This document shows, piece by piece, positions 16,116-24,911 of a stretch of DNA of 64,000 nt (its first letter is position 1; each line of letters starts with the position of its first letter). Source of the stretch: Desulfobulbaceae bacterium BRH_c16a. GTDB taxonomy: Bacteria > Desulfobacterota > Desulfobulbia > Desulfobulbales > Desulfocapsaceae. A program made the position numbers and the translations under genes. The notes beneath the pieces were generated by a model, which was not told where the DNA came from, did no database searches, and was given only the letters and a program-made list of their open reading frames with translations. Where the stretch lies: the NCBI GenBank assembly GCA_000961725.1, contig LADS01000069.1:27580-91579 (forward strand). Reading direction: 5' to 3'.

Positions 16116-18080
16116 TCAACTGATCACACAGAGCACCGCGCCTTTGGCGACCGTGTCGCCGCTGGCAAACTTTATTGCCTGAAGCGTACCGTCACAGGGT
16201 GCGGTGAGGGCATTTTCCATCTTCATGGCCTCAAGGACGACAACGGTGTCGCCTTTCTTGACGATGTCGCCCGCCTTCTTCTCGTATTTGACGATCATGC
16301 CCGGCATCGGCGCCAGCAGAACGGTCCCTTCCGCCTGTGCAGGCACTGGATCCGGCGCCGGAGCGGGATTGGCCGCGACGGGAGCCGCGACATGGGCCGG
16401 GGCAGGTGCGGCGGCAACCTGTTGAGGCGCCATTACGACCTGGGGATTGCCGGTAGGATCGACATCCACGGCAAAATACTCATCATCGATAAAGACATTG
16501 AATTTCCGTACGGCTTGCGATTTCGGCGGTTTTTCAACCTGCTTCGGTTCAACCAGCTTGCCGGCCAAGGCCTTTTTCACCAGCTCATCCCTTTTCTTCA
16601 CTTCCTCGAGAGTAATCGGCTTGACACTTGCCGGCGGCTCGCTTTTACCGTACTTCCACTCGAGGAATTTCCTGCCGGTAACCGGGAACTGGGCATACAG
16701 GATCAAATCATCCATATCCACCGCCAGATCGCCGATCTCCGCCTTGGCCTTCTCAAGTTCGGGCTCGAGCACCTCGGCCGGACGGCAGGTAATCGGTTCT
16801 TCGCCGCGTGGGTAACCTTTCAGGGCTTTTGCCTGCAGCTCGGGATTGATCGGCACCGCAGTCTTGCCGTACAACCCGTAACAGAGGTCTTTTACCTGAC
16901 CGGTAATCATCTTGTACCGTTCGCCGGGAGTATCATGAAGGACGTTGTTGACCGTCTGCACGCCGACGATCTGGCTGGTAGGCGTAACCAGGGGGATCTG
17001 ACCGAGATCCTTCCTGACTCTCGGCAACTCCTTATACACCTCGTCGATCTTATCGAGGGCGTCCATTTCCCGCAATTGATTTACAAGATTCGACAGCATG
17101 CCGCCCGGAGTCTGATGGAGCAGGACGTTGATATCGATAATCGACACTTTGGAATCGTCAAGGAGGTGTTTATACTTCGGCATCACCTGCTTCTCGAAGA
17201 TCTCATTGATCTCGGCAAGTTTCTTGATGTCGAAGCCGGTATCGCGATTGGTACCCAAAAGCGCCATGACCAGCGGCTCGACAGCTGCGTGGGAGGTTCT
17301 GTAGGCATAGGGTGTCATACAGGTATCGATGATGTCGACCCCTGCTTCGATCGCTTTGAGGTGGGTCATCGGCGACATTCCCGAGGTGAAGTGGCTGTGC
17401 AGGTGAAGAGGTACATTCACCGCCTTCTTCATCGCCTTGATGAGAGGATACGCGTCATAGGGTGCCATGAGGCCGGCCATATCCTTGATACAGATAGAGT
17501 CCGCTCCCATGGATTCCAGCGCTTTCGCCTTCTCGGTATAGTATTCGAGATTATAAACTTCACCGCCAAGACGAGGCTCGGTCAGAGTGTAGCAGATACA
17601 TCCCTGGAAATGCTTGCCGCTTTTTTTGATCTGCTTGACGACGGTCTCGAAATTGCGGTAATCGTTCAAGGCGTCGAAGGTTCTGAAAACATCCATGCCG
17701 TTTTCCGCCGCACGGTCGACAAAAGCATAGGCCAGATCGTCGGCATAGTTCCGGTAACCGACCAGATTCTGAGCCCGCAGCAGCATGGAAAAAGGAGTCT
17801 TTTTAATATATCGTTTCAAGGTGCGCAGGCGTTGCCACGGGTCTTCGTTGAGAAAACGGTGCATGGTATCGAAGGTTGCGCCGCCCCAGGTTTCAATCGC
17901 CCAGAATCCCACCTCATCCATCAGTTCGGCTACCGGGATCATATCCTCTGTCCGTCCACGGGTTGCGAAAAGGGATTGATGGCCGTCGCGAATGGACAAA
18001 TCCATGATTTTCACCGGATTTTTTGCCTTTGGCCGATCTGCGGAATAATTCAATGGGGTCATCGTCACTTTATCGCTCAT
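16116..18080 (-). CDS. Transcarboxylase 5S + 1.3S fusion / OadA-like subunit with biotinyl domain
   Basis: The 654-aa protein has an HMGL-like TIM barrel (about 20-300: RDGHQSLFATRG, the metal-binding HLHSHFTSGM, and KDMAGL with the lysine that is carbamylated in homologues), a conserved carboxylase domain (to about 470), an Ala/Pro-rich linker (about 535-580) and a biotinyl domain with EAMKMEN (biotin Lys620). This is the plan of oxaloacetate decarboxylase alpha and PycB. No biotin carboxylase is encoded nearby and a second carboxyltransferase lies upstream, so a methylmalonyl-CoA:pyruvate transcarboxylase, with the 5S and 1.3S parts fused, is the most attractive reading. Oxaloacetate decarboxylase with the Mmd beta subunit remains possible. 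Confidence 0.88.
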   Translation of the reverse strand: MSDKVTMTPLNYSADRPKAKNPVKIMDLSIRDGHQSLFATRGRTEDMIPVAELMDEVGFWAIETWGGATFDTMHRFLNEDPWQRLRTLKRYIKKTPFSMLLRAQNLVGYRNYADDLAYAFVDRAAENGMDVFRTFDALNDYRNFETVVKQIKKSGKHFQGCICYTLTEPRLGGEVYNLEYYTEKAKALESMGADSICIKDMAGLMAPYDAYPLIKAMKKAVNVPLHLHSHFTSGMSPMTHLKAIEAGVDIIDTCMTPYAYRTSHAAVEPLVMALLGTNRDTGFDIKKLAEINEIFEKQVMPKYKHLLDDSKVSIIDINVLLHQTPGGMLSNLVNQLREMDALDKIDEVYKELPRVRKDLGQIPLVTPTSQIVGVQTVNNVLHDTPGERYKMITGQVKDLCYGLYGKTAVPINPELQAKALKGYPRGEEPITCRPAEVLEPELEKAKAEIGDLAVDMDDLILYAQFPVTGRKFLEWKYGKSEPPASVKPITLEEVKKRDELVKKALAGKLVEPKQVEKPPKSQAVRKFNVFIDDEYFAVDVDPTGNPQVVMAPQQVAAAPAPAHVAAPVAANPAPAPDPVPAQAEGTVLLAPMPGMIVKYEKKAGDIVKKGDTVVVLEAMKMENALTAPCDGTLQAIKFASGDTVAKGAVLCVIS

Positions 18081-18123
18081 CGTATCTTATCTCCTCTTAC
18101 CTCAACTTTAACGTTTGATTCTA

Positions 18124-18180
18124 TTAGTACCTTAGAAATTCATTTGTTGTTTTTTCTGAAGAATTTCGTGAAGGTACTTA
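18124..18180. repeat. Dispersed inverted-repeat element between cistrons
   Basis: The arm TTAGTACCTTAGAAATTC is followed about 20 bp later by GAATTTCGTGAAGGTACTTA, which can pair with it. It lies between the 77-aa peptide gene and the 5S/1.3S gene on the transcribed minus strand. It shares both arms with the copy at 58041 and with the reverse-orientation copy at 42351. Confidence 0.65.
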
Positions 18181-18185
18181 GGGTG

Positions 18186-18419
18186 TTAGAAGCGCGTGAA
18201 CGCTCTTAGCTGGATTAATCTCCGCATCGCCATCATTTCCTGTCGACCGCTCTGGCTCCACGGACTGAACTCGAAACTTTTGGTTTCCTGGGAAGATGGC
18301 TGCAGTTCCTGCGCCGCGGCCTCCTCCTGCTGCAGATAGAGATTCACAGCAGCCAGAGCTGCAGCCATTTTTTTTCTAGTACCTGCCATCGATTCACCCA
18401 TCATTTTGTTGACATCCAT
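18186..18419 (-). CDS. Small MmdE/MmdD-tail-like peptide of the transcarboxylase operon
   Basis: The frame gives 77 aa; an ATG at 18389 (67 aa, MAGTRKKMAAAL) is an alternative start with GGTGA upstream. The peptide has an N-terminal amphipathic helix (KKMAAALAAVNLYLQQEEAAA), a polar linker and a C-terminal block PWSQSGRQEMMAMRRLIQLR. The last block resembles the C-terminal tail of MmdD at 8536 (AWNSAGIIEQMN). In Veillonella the small epsilon subunit MmdE is homologous to the MmdD tail and stabilises the decarboxylase. This peptide has no membrane helix, so it is probably a soluble assembly factor joining the 12S and 5S/1.3S proteins. Confidence 0.68.
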   Translation of the reverse strand: MDVNKMMGESMAGTRKKMAAALAAVNLYLQQEEAAAQELQPSSQETKSFEFSPWSQSGRQEMMAMRRLIQLRAFTRF

Positions 18420-18483
18420 TGCGGCGGAAGCTTTGTCTTACTCGGCCAGCTCCACCCTAGGTTGCTTTGGCACAAAGTTTTTG

Positions 18484-18768
18484 CTACGCGCTGTACATTG
18501 CGTACTCGGTCTCCTGACCCAGTAATGTGTCGATCCGTGTTTGAATTTCGATTCGCTTAGGATTATTGACCCAGTTATTCCAGTCTTCCACCGAACGCCA
18601 GGTACTGACAACCATGCACTCATCCTTCCGATCGATCCTGCTCAAGGTCTCGCCGGATATATATCCCGGCTGCTCAAGAGTCAGCGATCGCAATTTCTTC
18701 AACAGCATCGTGAGTTCGACGACGTTTTTGTCCTGTACTTTTCGTTTAATGAAAATTTTTACTGACAT
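18484..18768 (-). CDS. ABM-domain (antibiotic biosynthesis monooxygenase-like) small protein
   Basis: The 94-aa protein has a dimeric alpha/beta-barrel ABM pattern: IFIKRKV, LTLEQPGYISGETLSR and VVSTWRSVEDWNNWVNN. Members include quinol monooxygenases, heme-degrading enzymes and many proteins of unknown role. It lies 41 bp after the 12S gene and 64 bp before the 77-aa peptide gene. GGAGA precedes its start. Its role in a carboxyltransferase operon is unknown; no heme or flavin ligand is obvious. Confidence 0.78.
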   Translation of the reverse strand: MSVKIFIKRKVQDKNVVELTMLLKKLRSLTLEQPGYISGETLSRIDRKDECMVVSTWRSVEDWNNWVNNPKRIEIQTRIDTLLGQETEYAMYSA

Positions 18769-18809
18769 TTCGGGGTCTCCTTGTCTGGTAACGGACCGAA
18801 CTGCAACGG

Positions 18810-20360
18810 TTAGAGGGGAATATTGCCATGTTTCTTCATTGGATTGGTATCGCGCTTATTCTGGAGTATACCCAGTGCCTTGATGATCCTTGTGCGGGTG
18901 TTGGCCGGCTCGATGATATCGTCGATGTAGCCTCGTTGTGCGGCGACATAAGGATTGGCGACCGTATCCTGGTACTCCTTTTCCTTCTCGGCCATAAAAG
19001 CCTTGGGATCGGCGGCTTTTCTTGCTTCTTTGGCATACAGGATCCCGGCAGCGCCTTTAGCGCCCATCACCGCTATCTCCGCACTCGGCCAAGCATAATT
19101 GATATCTCCGCGCAAGTGCTTGGAAGACATCACGCAATACGCACCGCCATAGGCCTTCCGCGTAATAACGGTCACTTTCGGAATAGTCGCTTCGGCGAAG
19201 GCATAGAGAATTTTTGCCCCGTTGCGGATGACTCCGCCGTATTCCTGGGCGGTACCCGGTAAAAATCCGGGGACATCGACAAAGGTTACCACCGGAATAT
19301 TGAAGCAGTCGCAGAACCGGACAAAACGCGCCCCCTTGATCGATGAATCGATATCCAGCACCCCGGAAAGGTGGGCCGGCTGATTGGCGACGATACCGAC
19401 GCTCATCCCATTGTAACGGGCAAAACCGACTATGAGATTGGGAGCGAAATTTTCTTTCACTTCAAAAAAATCCCTGTTGTCGACCGTATGAAGAATGACG
19501 TCCTTCATATCGTAGGCAGCATTTTGATTTTCCGGAATAATTGCATTAAGCTCCAGGGCTCGTCGATCAACCGGTTCGGTGCACGGCATTGCCGGCGGAT
19601 TCTCCATGTTGTTCTGCGGCAGAAACGATAAAAGCTTGCGGATATAGGCGATAGCATCGGCACCGGAGCCGGCGGGATAATCGACTACCCCGCTGCGGCT
19701 TGCATGCATGGCCGCCCCTCCCAGTTCCTCCTCGGTTACGTCCTCATGGGTAACCGATTTGACAACCTTCGGCCCGGTAAGAAACATATACGATTGTTTC
19801 TGGACCATGATGACGAAATCGGTCAAGGCCGGAGAATATACGGCTCCGCCGGCACACGGTCCAAATATCGCAGATATCTGGGGAACGACGCCTGAAGCCA
19901 TGACATTGCGCTGAAATATTTCCGAATAGCCGGCCAGGCTCTCGATCCCTTCCTGAATCCGAGCGCCGCCTGAATCGTTGAGACCGATAACCGGAGCGCC
20001 GTTCCTCATAGCAAGATCCATAATCTTGCATATTTTTTCGGCAAACGTTTCCGAAAGGGAGCCGCCGAGCACGGTAAAATCCTGGGCAAAAACATAGACC
20101 GTTCGGCCGTCGACCGTGCCGTGCCCGGTGACCACGCCATCACCCGGGAAGACCTGGGTTTCCATGCCGAAATCACGGCATCGGTGGGTCTTGAACATGT
20201 CGAATTCTTCGAATGAGCCTTTGTCCAGAAGCAGATCGATCCGCTCCCTGGCAGTCATACTCCCTTTTGCATGCTGCTTGTCGATCCTTTGCTGACCGCC
20301 ACCCAATCGGGCTTCCGCTCTGAGTTTCAGCAAGTGGTCCAGTTGGTCGTTCGTCTTCAT
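18810..20360 (-). CDS. Acyl-CoA carboxyltransferase (transcarboxylase 12S-like subunit)
   Basis: The start at 20360 is chosen because AAGGAG lies just upstream; the open frame extends 34 codons further into repeat sequence. The 516-aa protein has the same motifs as MmdA (GGARIQEG, GPCAGGAVYSPALTDF, PGFLPGTAQEYGG, KAYGGAYCVM) and is a clear paralogue. Gene context (ABM protein, tail peptide, 5S/1.3S fusion, sucCD upstream) fits the 12S subunit of methylmalonyl-CoA:pyruvate carboxytransferase, which is the hallmark enzyme of Desulfobulbus-type propionate metabolism. A decarboxylase or carboxylase subunit cannot be ruled out. Confidence 0.88.
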   Translation of the reverse strand: MKTNDQLDHLLKLRAEARLGGGQQRIDKQHAKGSMTARERIDLLLDKGSFEEFDMFKTHRCRDFGMETQVFPGDGVVTGHGTVDGRTVYVFAQDFTVLGGSLSETFAEKICKIMDLAMRNGAPVIGLNDSGGARIQEGIESLAGYSEIFQRNVMASGVVPQISAIFGPCAGGAVYSPALTDFVIMVQKQSYMFLTGPKVVKSVTHEDVTEEELGGAAMHASRSGVVDYPAGSGADAIAYIRKLLSFLPQNNMENPPAMPCTEPVDRRALELNAIIPENQNAAYDMKDVILHTVDNRDFFEVKENFAPNLIVGFARYNGMSVGIVANQPAHLSGVLDIDSSIKGARFVRFCDCFNIPVVTFVDVPGFLPGTAQEYGGVIRNGAKILYAFAEATIPKVTVITRKAYGGAYCVMSSKHLRGDINYAWPSAEIAVMGAKGAAGILYAKEARKAADPKAFMAEKEKEYQDTVANPYVAAQRGYIDDIIEPANTRTRIIKALGILQNKRDTNPMKKHGNIPL

Positions 20361-20378
20361 AGTCTCTCCTTGAAACAA

Positions 20379-20605
20379 ACACCCCACAAGGGGGGATAAG
20401 TGCCTTTCGCAGATTATTTTCTTGTTTTTGTACGAAAACAATCTGTAAGGCACTAAATTCACAGTGCCTCATCCGGTAACCGGCCCCTTTAGTACCTTAC
20501 GGGTTGTCTTCTTGTTTTTTGCAAGAAAACAATCCGTCTCAAGGTACTTATCCCCCTCAAGGGGGGACTGAGAAGAGTACCCCCTTGAGGGGTGTAAGGG
20601 GATAC
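20379..20605. repeat. Tandem pair of dispersed inverted-repeat elements
   Basis: Two related hairpin elements fill the gap between sucD and the 12S gene. The left (about 20379-20458) has AGTGCCTTTCGCAGATT pairing with AATCTGTAAGGCACT. The right (about 20490-20592) has AGTACCTTACGGGTTGTC pairing with its AAGGTACT arm, then a second perfect 13-bp hairpin CCCCTCAAGGGGG (20553-20565 / 20580-20592). The second hairpin could terminate or process the sucCD transcript. Confidence 0.65.
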
Positions 20606-20606
20606 C

Positions 20607-21479
20607 TCAGGAAAAGGCTTCTTTGCACAACCTTCCCAAAGAACCCAGATCTTCACAGACGTAGAGACCACACTCCTGCATGGCTTGAATTTTTGCCGCA
20701 GCCGTTCCCTGCCCGCCGCTGACAATTGCGCCGGCATGTCCCATCCGCCTTCCCGGAGGCGCCGTCAACCCGGCGATGAAGCCGACCACGGGTTTTTTCA
20801 TGTTGGCTTTGATCCAGGCCGAGGCCTCTTCTTCGGCGTTGCCGCCGATTTCACCAACCATGACCACCGCCTCGGTGGCTGGATCCTCGTTGAAGGCCTT
20901 CAGACAATCGATGAAACCGGTGCCGTTCACCGGGTCGCCGCCGATGCCGACACAGGTTGTCTGGCCAAGGCCGACCTGGGTTAACTGGTGAACGACCTCA
21001 TAGGTTAAGGTCCCGGAACGGGAAACGACACCTACCGGACCTCCCGGAGTATGAATGGCACCCGGCATGATGCCGATCTTGCATTCGCCGGGAGTAATTA
21101 TTCCCGGACAGTTGGGGCCGATAAGCCTTACGTTCTTGGATGCCAGATAGTTTTTGACTCTCAGCATATCCATCACCGGAACGCCTTCGGTAATGCACAC
21201 CACCACTCCGATGCCGGCATCGACCGACTCAAGGATGGCGTCCGCCGCAAATGGCGGCGGAACGAGAATCATGGCCGCATCGGCGCCGGTATTCTCCTTT
21301 GCTTCTTTCACGGTATTAAAAACCGGTACCGCATCCATCTTCATGCCGCCCTTGCCCGGCGTCACTCCGGCAACTACGTTGGTACCGTAGGCTATACATT
21401 GCTGGGTATGAAACTGGCCTTCTTTGCCGGTTATGCCCTGAACAAGGACACGTGTTTGGGAATTTATAAAAATGCTCAT
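20607..21479 (-). CDS. sucD: Succinyl-CoA synthetase alpha subunit
   Basis: The 290-aa protein shows the CoA-binding Rossmann motif (QGITGKEGQFHT), GPNCPGIITPGECKIGIMPG and the phosphohistidine loop GRRMGHAGAIVSG (His248). It interconverts succinyl-CoA and succinate with substrate-level phosphorylation. It follows sucC with a 279-bp gap that has no gene. AAAGG precedes the ATG. Confidence 0.95.
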   Translation of the reverse strand: MSIFINSQTRVLVQGITGKEGQFHTQQCIAYGTNVVAGVTPGKGGMKMDAVPVFNTVKEAKENTGADAAMILVPPPFAADAILESVDAGIGVVVCITEGVPVMDMLRVKNYLASKNVRLIGPNCPGIITPGECKIGIMPGAIHTPGGPVGVVSRSGTLTYEVVHQLTQVGLGQTTCVGIGGDPVNGTGFIDCLKAFNEDPATEAVVMVGEIGGNAEEEASAWIKANMKKPVVGFIAGLTAPPGRRMGHAGAIVSGGQGTAAAKIQAMQECGLYVCEDLGSLGRLCKEAFS

Positions 21480-21758
21480 TTTTTTCCTTTGAAAGTATAA
21501 TTGCTCATGCTCTTTTACAGGGTTAGGCGATTACCGCCGACCCGCCTCCCCCACAACCAGCACATCAAAAATATTCCCTTGATATAACAATAAATTTGAT
21601 ACTTCCGCCGTCATTTCAAGAAGCCTGCCGCAGGACAAAAAAAGTAAAAAAGTACACGTTCAGGATCAAAACTTCTTTTCGCCCACTTTACATCTGCGCT
21701 TGTGTGTTGTTCTTGGCTGAAATATGACAGGCGTTCTGCTTTGTACCGGATTTACGAT

Positions 21759-22922
21759 CTAGGCAACTATCTCTGCAACCTTTTTAGCTGCATCTGCCAG
21801 ATCGGTCGCATTAATCAGTTTCAGACCCGACTCGGCGAGTATTCTTCGGCCCTCTTCAACATTTGTTCCTTCCATACGCACCACGACAGGCACTGACAGT
21901 TGTATTTTCTTTGCTGCCTGGACAACCCCCTGAGCCAAAACGTCACATCGCAGAATGCCGCCGAAAATATTGATCAGAATACCTTTGACCTTGCTGTCGC
22001 TGAGGATAATGCGAAATCCGTTTTCCACCATTTCCGCGTTGGCGCCGCCGCCGACATCGAGGAAATTGGCAGGTTCGGCACCGGCCTGCTTGATGATATC
22101 CATGGTGGCCATGGCAAGACCCGCGCCGTTGACCATATTGCCGACGTTGCCATCGAGGTTGATGTAATTGAGATTGAACTTGGCGGCTTCCGCTTCGGCC
22201 GGATCGTCTTCGTTGGGATCATGCATCGCAACGACATCGGCATGCCGGAACAGTGCATTGGAGTCGACATCGACCTTTGCATCGAGGGCAATGATTGTAT
22301 TTTCTTCCGTGACGATCAACGGATTGATCTCGACGAGGGAACAATCGTAATCGACAAAGAGATTGTAGAGACTTTTTAAAATCGCGGAGAATTCCTTCAT
22401 CAAAACCTTGTCCAGCTCAAGCCCGAACATGACCTGACGGAGGTGATAGCTCTGGATCCCGACCAGCGGGTTAACCTGCACCTTGATGATCCTGTGAGGA
22501 GTTTTGGCCGCGACTTCCTCGATATCCATGCCGCCGTCCTGACTGGCAATTATGGTGACTGTCGCGGTACTGCGATCGGGGACGATCGAAAGGTACATTT
22601 CCTTCTTGATGGCTACGCCTTTTTCAACCAGCACCGTTTTGACCAGCCGCCCCTCGGGACCGGTCTGCTTGGTGACGAGGGTCATGCCAAGAATGGCCTC
22701 TGCCGCCTTGCCGACCTCTTCGCTTGTCCGGGCAACTTTCACGCCGCCCCCCTTTCCCCTGCCACCGGCGTGGATCTGGGCTTTGACCGCGACCGGCAGC
22801 CCCAGCCCCGCAGCAATCTCCGAGATTCCCTGCACGGTATTGCTCACACCACCCTCGGGAGTCGGCACCTTATACTTGCGGAAAAGCTCTTTCGCCTGGT
22901 ATTCGTGAATCTTCATACTCAT
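21759..22922 (-). CDS. sucC: Succinyl-CoA synthetase beta subunit
   Basis: The 387-aa protein has the ATP-grasp domain (MKIHEYQAKELFRKY, AQIHAGGRGKGGGVK) and the C-terminal CoA-ligase domain (DVGGGANAEMVENGF, NIFGGILRCDVLA). It binds nucleotide and succinate and pairs with SucD. It lies upstream of sucD on the minus strand. The unusually wide sucC-sucD gap (279 bp) has no terminator I can see. Confidence 0.95.
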   Translation of the reverse strand: MSMKIHEYQAKELFRKYKVPTPEGGVSNTVQGISEIAAGLGLPVAVKAQIHAGGRGKGGGVKVARTSEEVGKAAEAILGMTLVTKQTGPEGRLVKTVLVEKGVAIKKEMYLSIVPDRSTATVTIIASQDGGMDIEEVAAKTPHRIIKVQVNPLVGIQSYHLRQVMFGLELDKVLMKEFSAILKSLYNLFVDYDCSLVEINPLIVTEENTIIALDAKVDVDSNALFRHADVVAMHDPNEDDPAEAEAAKFNLNYINLDGNVGNMVNGAGLAMATMDIIKQAGAEPANFLDVGGGANAEMVENGFRIILSDSKVKGILINIFGGILRCDVLAQGVVQAAKKIQLSVPVVVRMEGTNVEEGRRILAESGLKLINATDLADAAKKVAEIVA

Positions 22923-22971
22923 TCATCCTGGAAAACGGAGCGCGAGGTTAACCCGGCCCCTGAAGTATAAG

Positions 22972-23001
22972 AAAAAGGCAGCTGCCGGAAAGGCAGCTGC
23001 C
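22972..23001 (-). terminator. Terminator of prpE
   Basis: Two copies of the self-complementary 10-mer GGCAGCTGCC (22977-22986, 22992-23001) form a stem with a 5-nt loop, and the minus strand continues into a T-run (the AAAAA just left of it). It separates prpE from sucC. Confidence 0.85.
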
Positions 23002-23015
23002 CGCTCGGATAGCTG

Positions 23016-24911
23016 CTAATTTTTTACATACCCCATTTTCACCAGTGCTTCGGTGATCTCGGTGAGAATTGCCGGATCATCGATAGTCGACGGCATCCTG
23101 TAATCCTTGTTATTGGCGATCGAGCGCATGGTACCGCGCAAGATCTTACCGGATCTGGTCTTGGGCAGACGGACGACCTGGCATGCATCCTTGAAACAGG
23201 CGATGGGGCCGATGGTCTCGCGAACCATCTTGACCAGTTCCTTCTTGATTTCTTCGCCGTCACGGGTAACACCGGCTTTTACCACGAACAGGCCGACAGG
23301 CAGCTGGCCTTTCATCTGATCGTCGGCACCGAACACCGCACACTCGGCAACGTCGGGGTGGTTGGAGATAATCTCCTCCATGGCACCTGTCGACAAGCGG
23401 TGACCGGCGATATTGATAACGTCGTCCATCCGGCCCATGACATAGACATAGCCGTCCTCGTCGATAAATCCACCGTCGCTGGTCTCGTAATATCCGGGGA
23501 ACTTTGTCATATACGATTTGATGAACCGCTCGTCGTTACGCCAGAGTGTGGTTAAGGTACCCGGCGGCAACGGCAGTTTTACGACGATATTCCCCTCGGT
23601 ACCCTTGGGAACCTCCACGTTCTCGTCATTTACCACCCGCACGTCATACCCCGGCATGGCCTTGGTGGGGGATCCTTCCTTGATCGGCAACAGCTCGATG
23701 CCGCGGCAATTACCGACAATTGCCCAGCCGGTTTCGGTCTGCCACCAGTGATCGATGACAGGCACGCCGATCATGTCTTCGGCCCAATGCAGGGTGTCGG
23801 GATCGGTACGTTCGCCGGCAAGATAGAGACATTCGAAGGAAGAAATGTCATATTTCTTAATAAACTCGCCTTTGGGATCCTCTTTCTTGATCGCCCGGAA
23901 GGCCGTAGGAGCGGTAAAGAGCGATTTCACCTTATGCTGGGAAATGACCCGCCAGAAGGCACCGGCATCGGGAGTCCCGACCGGTTTTCCTTCATAGAAA
24001 ACGGAGGTGGAACCCTGAAGCAGCGGCGCATACACAATGTATGAATGGCCGACAACCCAGCCCACGTCCGAAGCTGACCACCAGACTTCGCCGGGATTGA
24101 TGTTATAGAGGTTCTTCATGGTCCAGTACAGCGCGACTGCGTGCCCGCCGTTGTCCCGTATAACACCTTTCGGCATTCCGGTGGTGCCGGAAGTATAAAG
24201 GATGTAAAGCGGGTCGGTCGCGTCGACTTCCGTACAGCCGACTGGCTTGCTTTTGCCGACCAGTTCCATCCAGTCCATGTCGCGACCTGCCGTCATATCG
24301 GCTTTGATCAAGTCGCGCTGGTAGACGATGACTTTTTTCAATTCATGAGTAGACTGCTCGATGGCGCTGTCGACAAGCGGCTTATAGGCAAGAACCTTCT
24401 TGCCCTCGACGGCCCCGGAGGCAGTGATCAGTAACTTGGGTTGCGCATGATCGATCCTGATCGCCAGCTCGTGAGCGGCAAACCCGCCGAAAACAACCGA
24501 ATGGATGGCCCCCAGTCTGGCACATGCCAGCATGGCTACCGCCGCTTCGGGGATCATCGGCATATAAATAATGACGGTATCACCTTTGCCGACGCCTTGA
24601 TCGGCCAGCACTCCGGCAAATGTGGAAACCTTCTCCAGCAACTCCCGATAGGTAATCTTTTTCAACGTATTGGTTACCGGACTATCGTAGATGATCGCAA
24701 CCTGATCGGCCCGGCCACCTTCGACATGACGATCGATGGCGTTATAACAGGTGTTCATTTTCCCGCCGGGAAACCACTTGTAGAAAGGTGCGTTGGAGGC
24801 GTCCAAAACTTTGTCGTATGGTTTATACCAGGAGATACTTTTGGCGGCTTCTGCCCAGAATTCTTCAGGATTTTTAATACTGTGCTGAAAAACTGCATCA
24901 TAACTAGTCAT
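23016..24911 (-). CDS. prpE: Propionyl-CoA synthetase (PrpE-type, AMP-forming)
   Basis: The ATG at 24911 follows AAGGAG; the longer frame to 25007 would run into the operator. The 631-aa protein is an ANL-superfamily synthetase with YTSGTTGMPKG, DHWWQTETGW (the W matches PrpE/ACSS3 rather than the G-type of acetyl-CoA synthetase) and PKTRSGKILRG, whose lysine is the known acetylation-sensitive catalytic residue. It activates propionate for the methylmalonyl-CoA pathway. It is monocistronic and has a TetR-type operator at its promoter. Confidence 0.88.
   Translation of the reverse strand: MTSYDAVFQHSIKNPEEFWAEAAKSISWYKPYDKVLDASNAPFYKWFPGGKMNTCYNAIDRHVEGGRADQVAIIYDSPVTNTLKKITYRELLEKVSTFAGVLADQGVGKGDTVIIYMPMIPEAAVAMLACARLGAIHSVVFGGFAAHELAIRIDHAQPKLLITASGAVEGKKVLAYKPLVDSAIEQSTHELKKVIVYQRDLIKADMTAGRDMDWMELVGKSKPVGCTEVDATDPLYILYTSGTTGMPKGVIRDNGGHAVALYWTMKNLYNINPGEVWWSASDVGWVVGHSYIVYAPLLQGSTSVFYEGKPVGTPDAGAFWRVISQHKVKSLFTAPTAFRAIKKEDPKGEFIKKYDISSFECLYLAGERTDPDTLHWAEDMIGVPVIDHWWQTETGWAIVGNCRGIELLPIKEGSPTKAMPGYDVRVVNDENVEVPKGTEGNIVVKLPLPPGTLTTLWRNDERFIKSYMTKFPGYYETSDGGFIDEDGYVYVMGRMDDVINIAGHRLSTGAMEEIISNHPDVAECAVFGADDQMKGQLPVGLFVVKAGVTRDGEEIKKELVKMVRETIGPIACFKDACQVVRLPKTRSGKILRGTMRSIANNKDYRMPSTIDDPAILTEITEALVKMGYVKN

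Noticed and set aside
15999..18209. 736-codon frame antisense to the 5S/1.3S carboxylase gene
   Set aside because: Same artefact: it mirrors a well-supported gene with intact catalytic motifs and a biotin site.
20361..20462. 34-codon N-terminal extension of the 12S gene
   Set aside because: It translates the dispersed repeat and lacks homology; AAGGAG precedes the ATG at 20360.
20379..20605. Possible CRISPR-like array from repeated AAGGTACTT/CCCCTCAAGGGG blocks
   Set aside because: The units are inverted rather than direct repeats, differ in length and have no regular spacers or cas genes.
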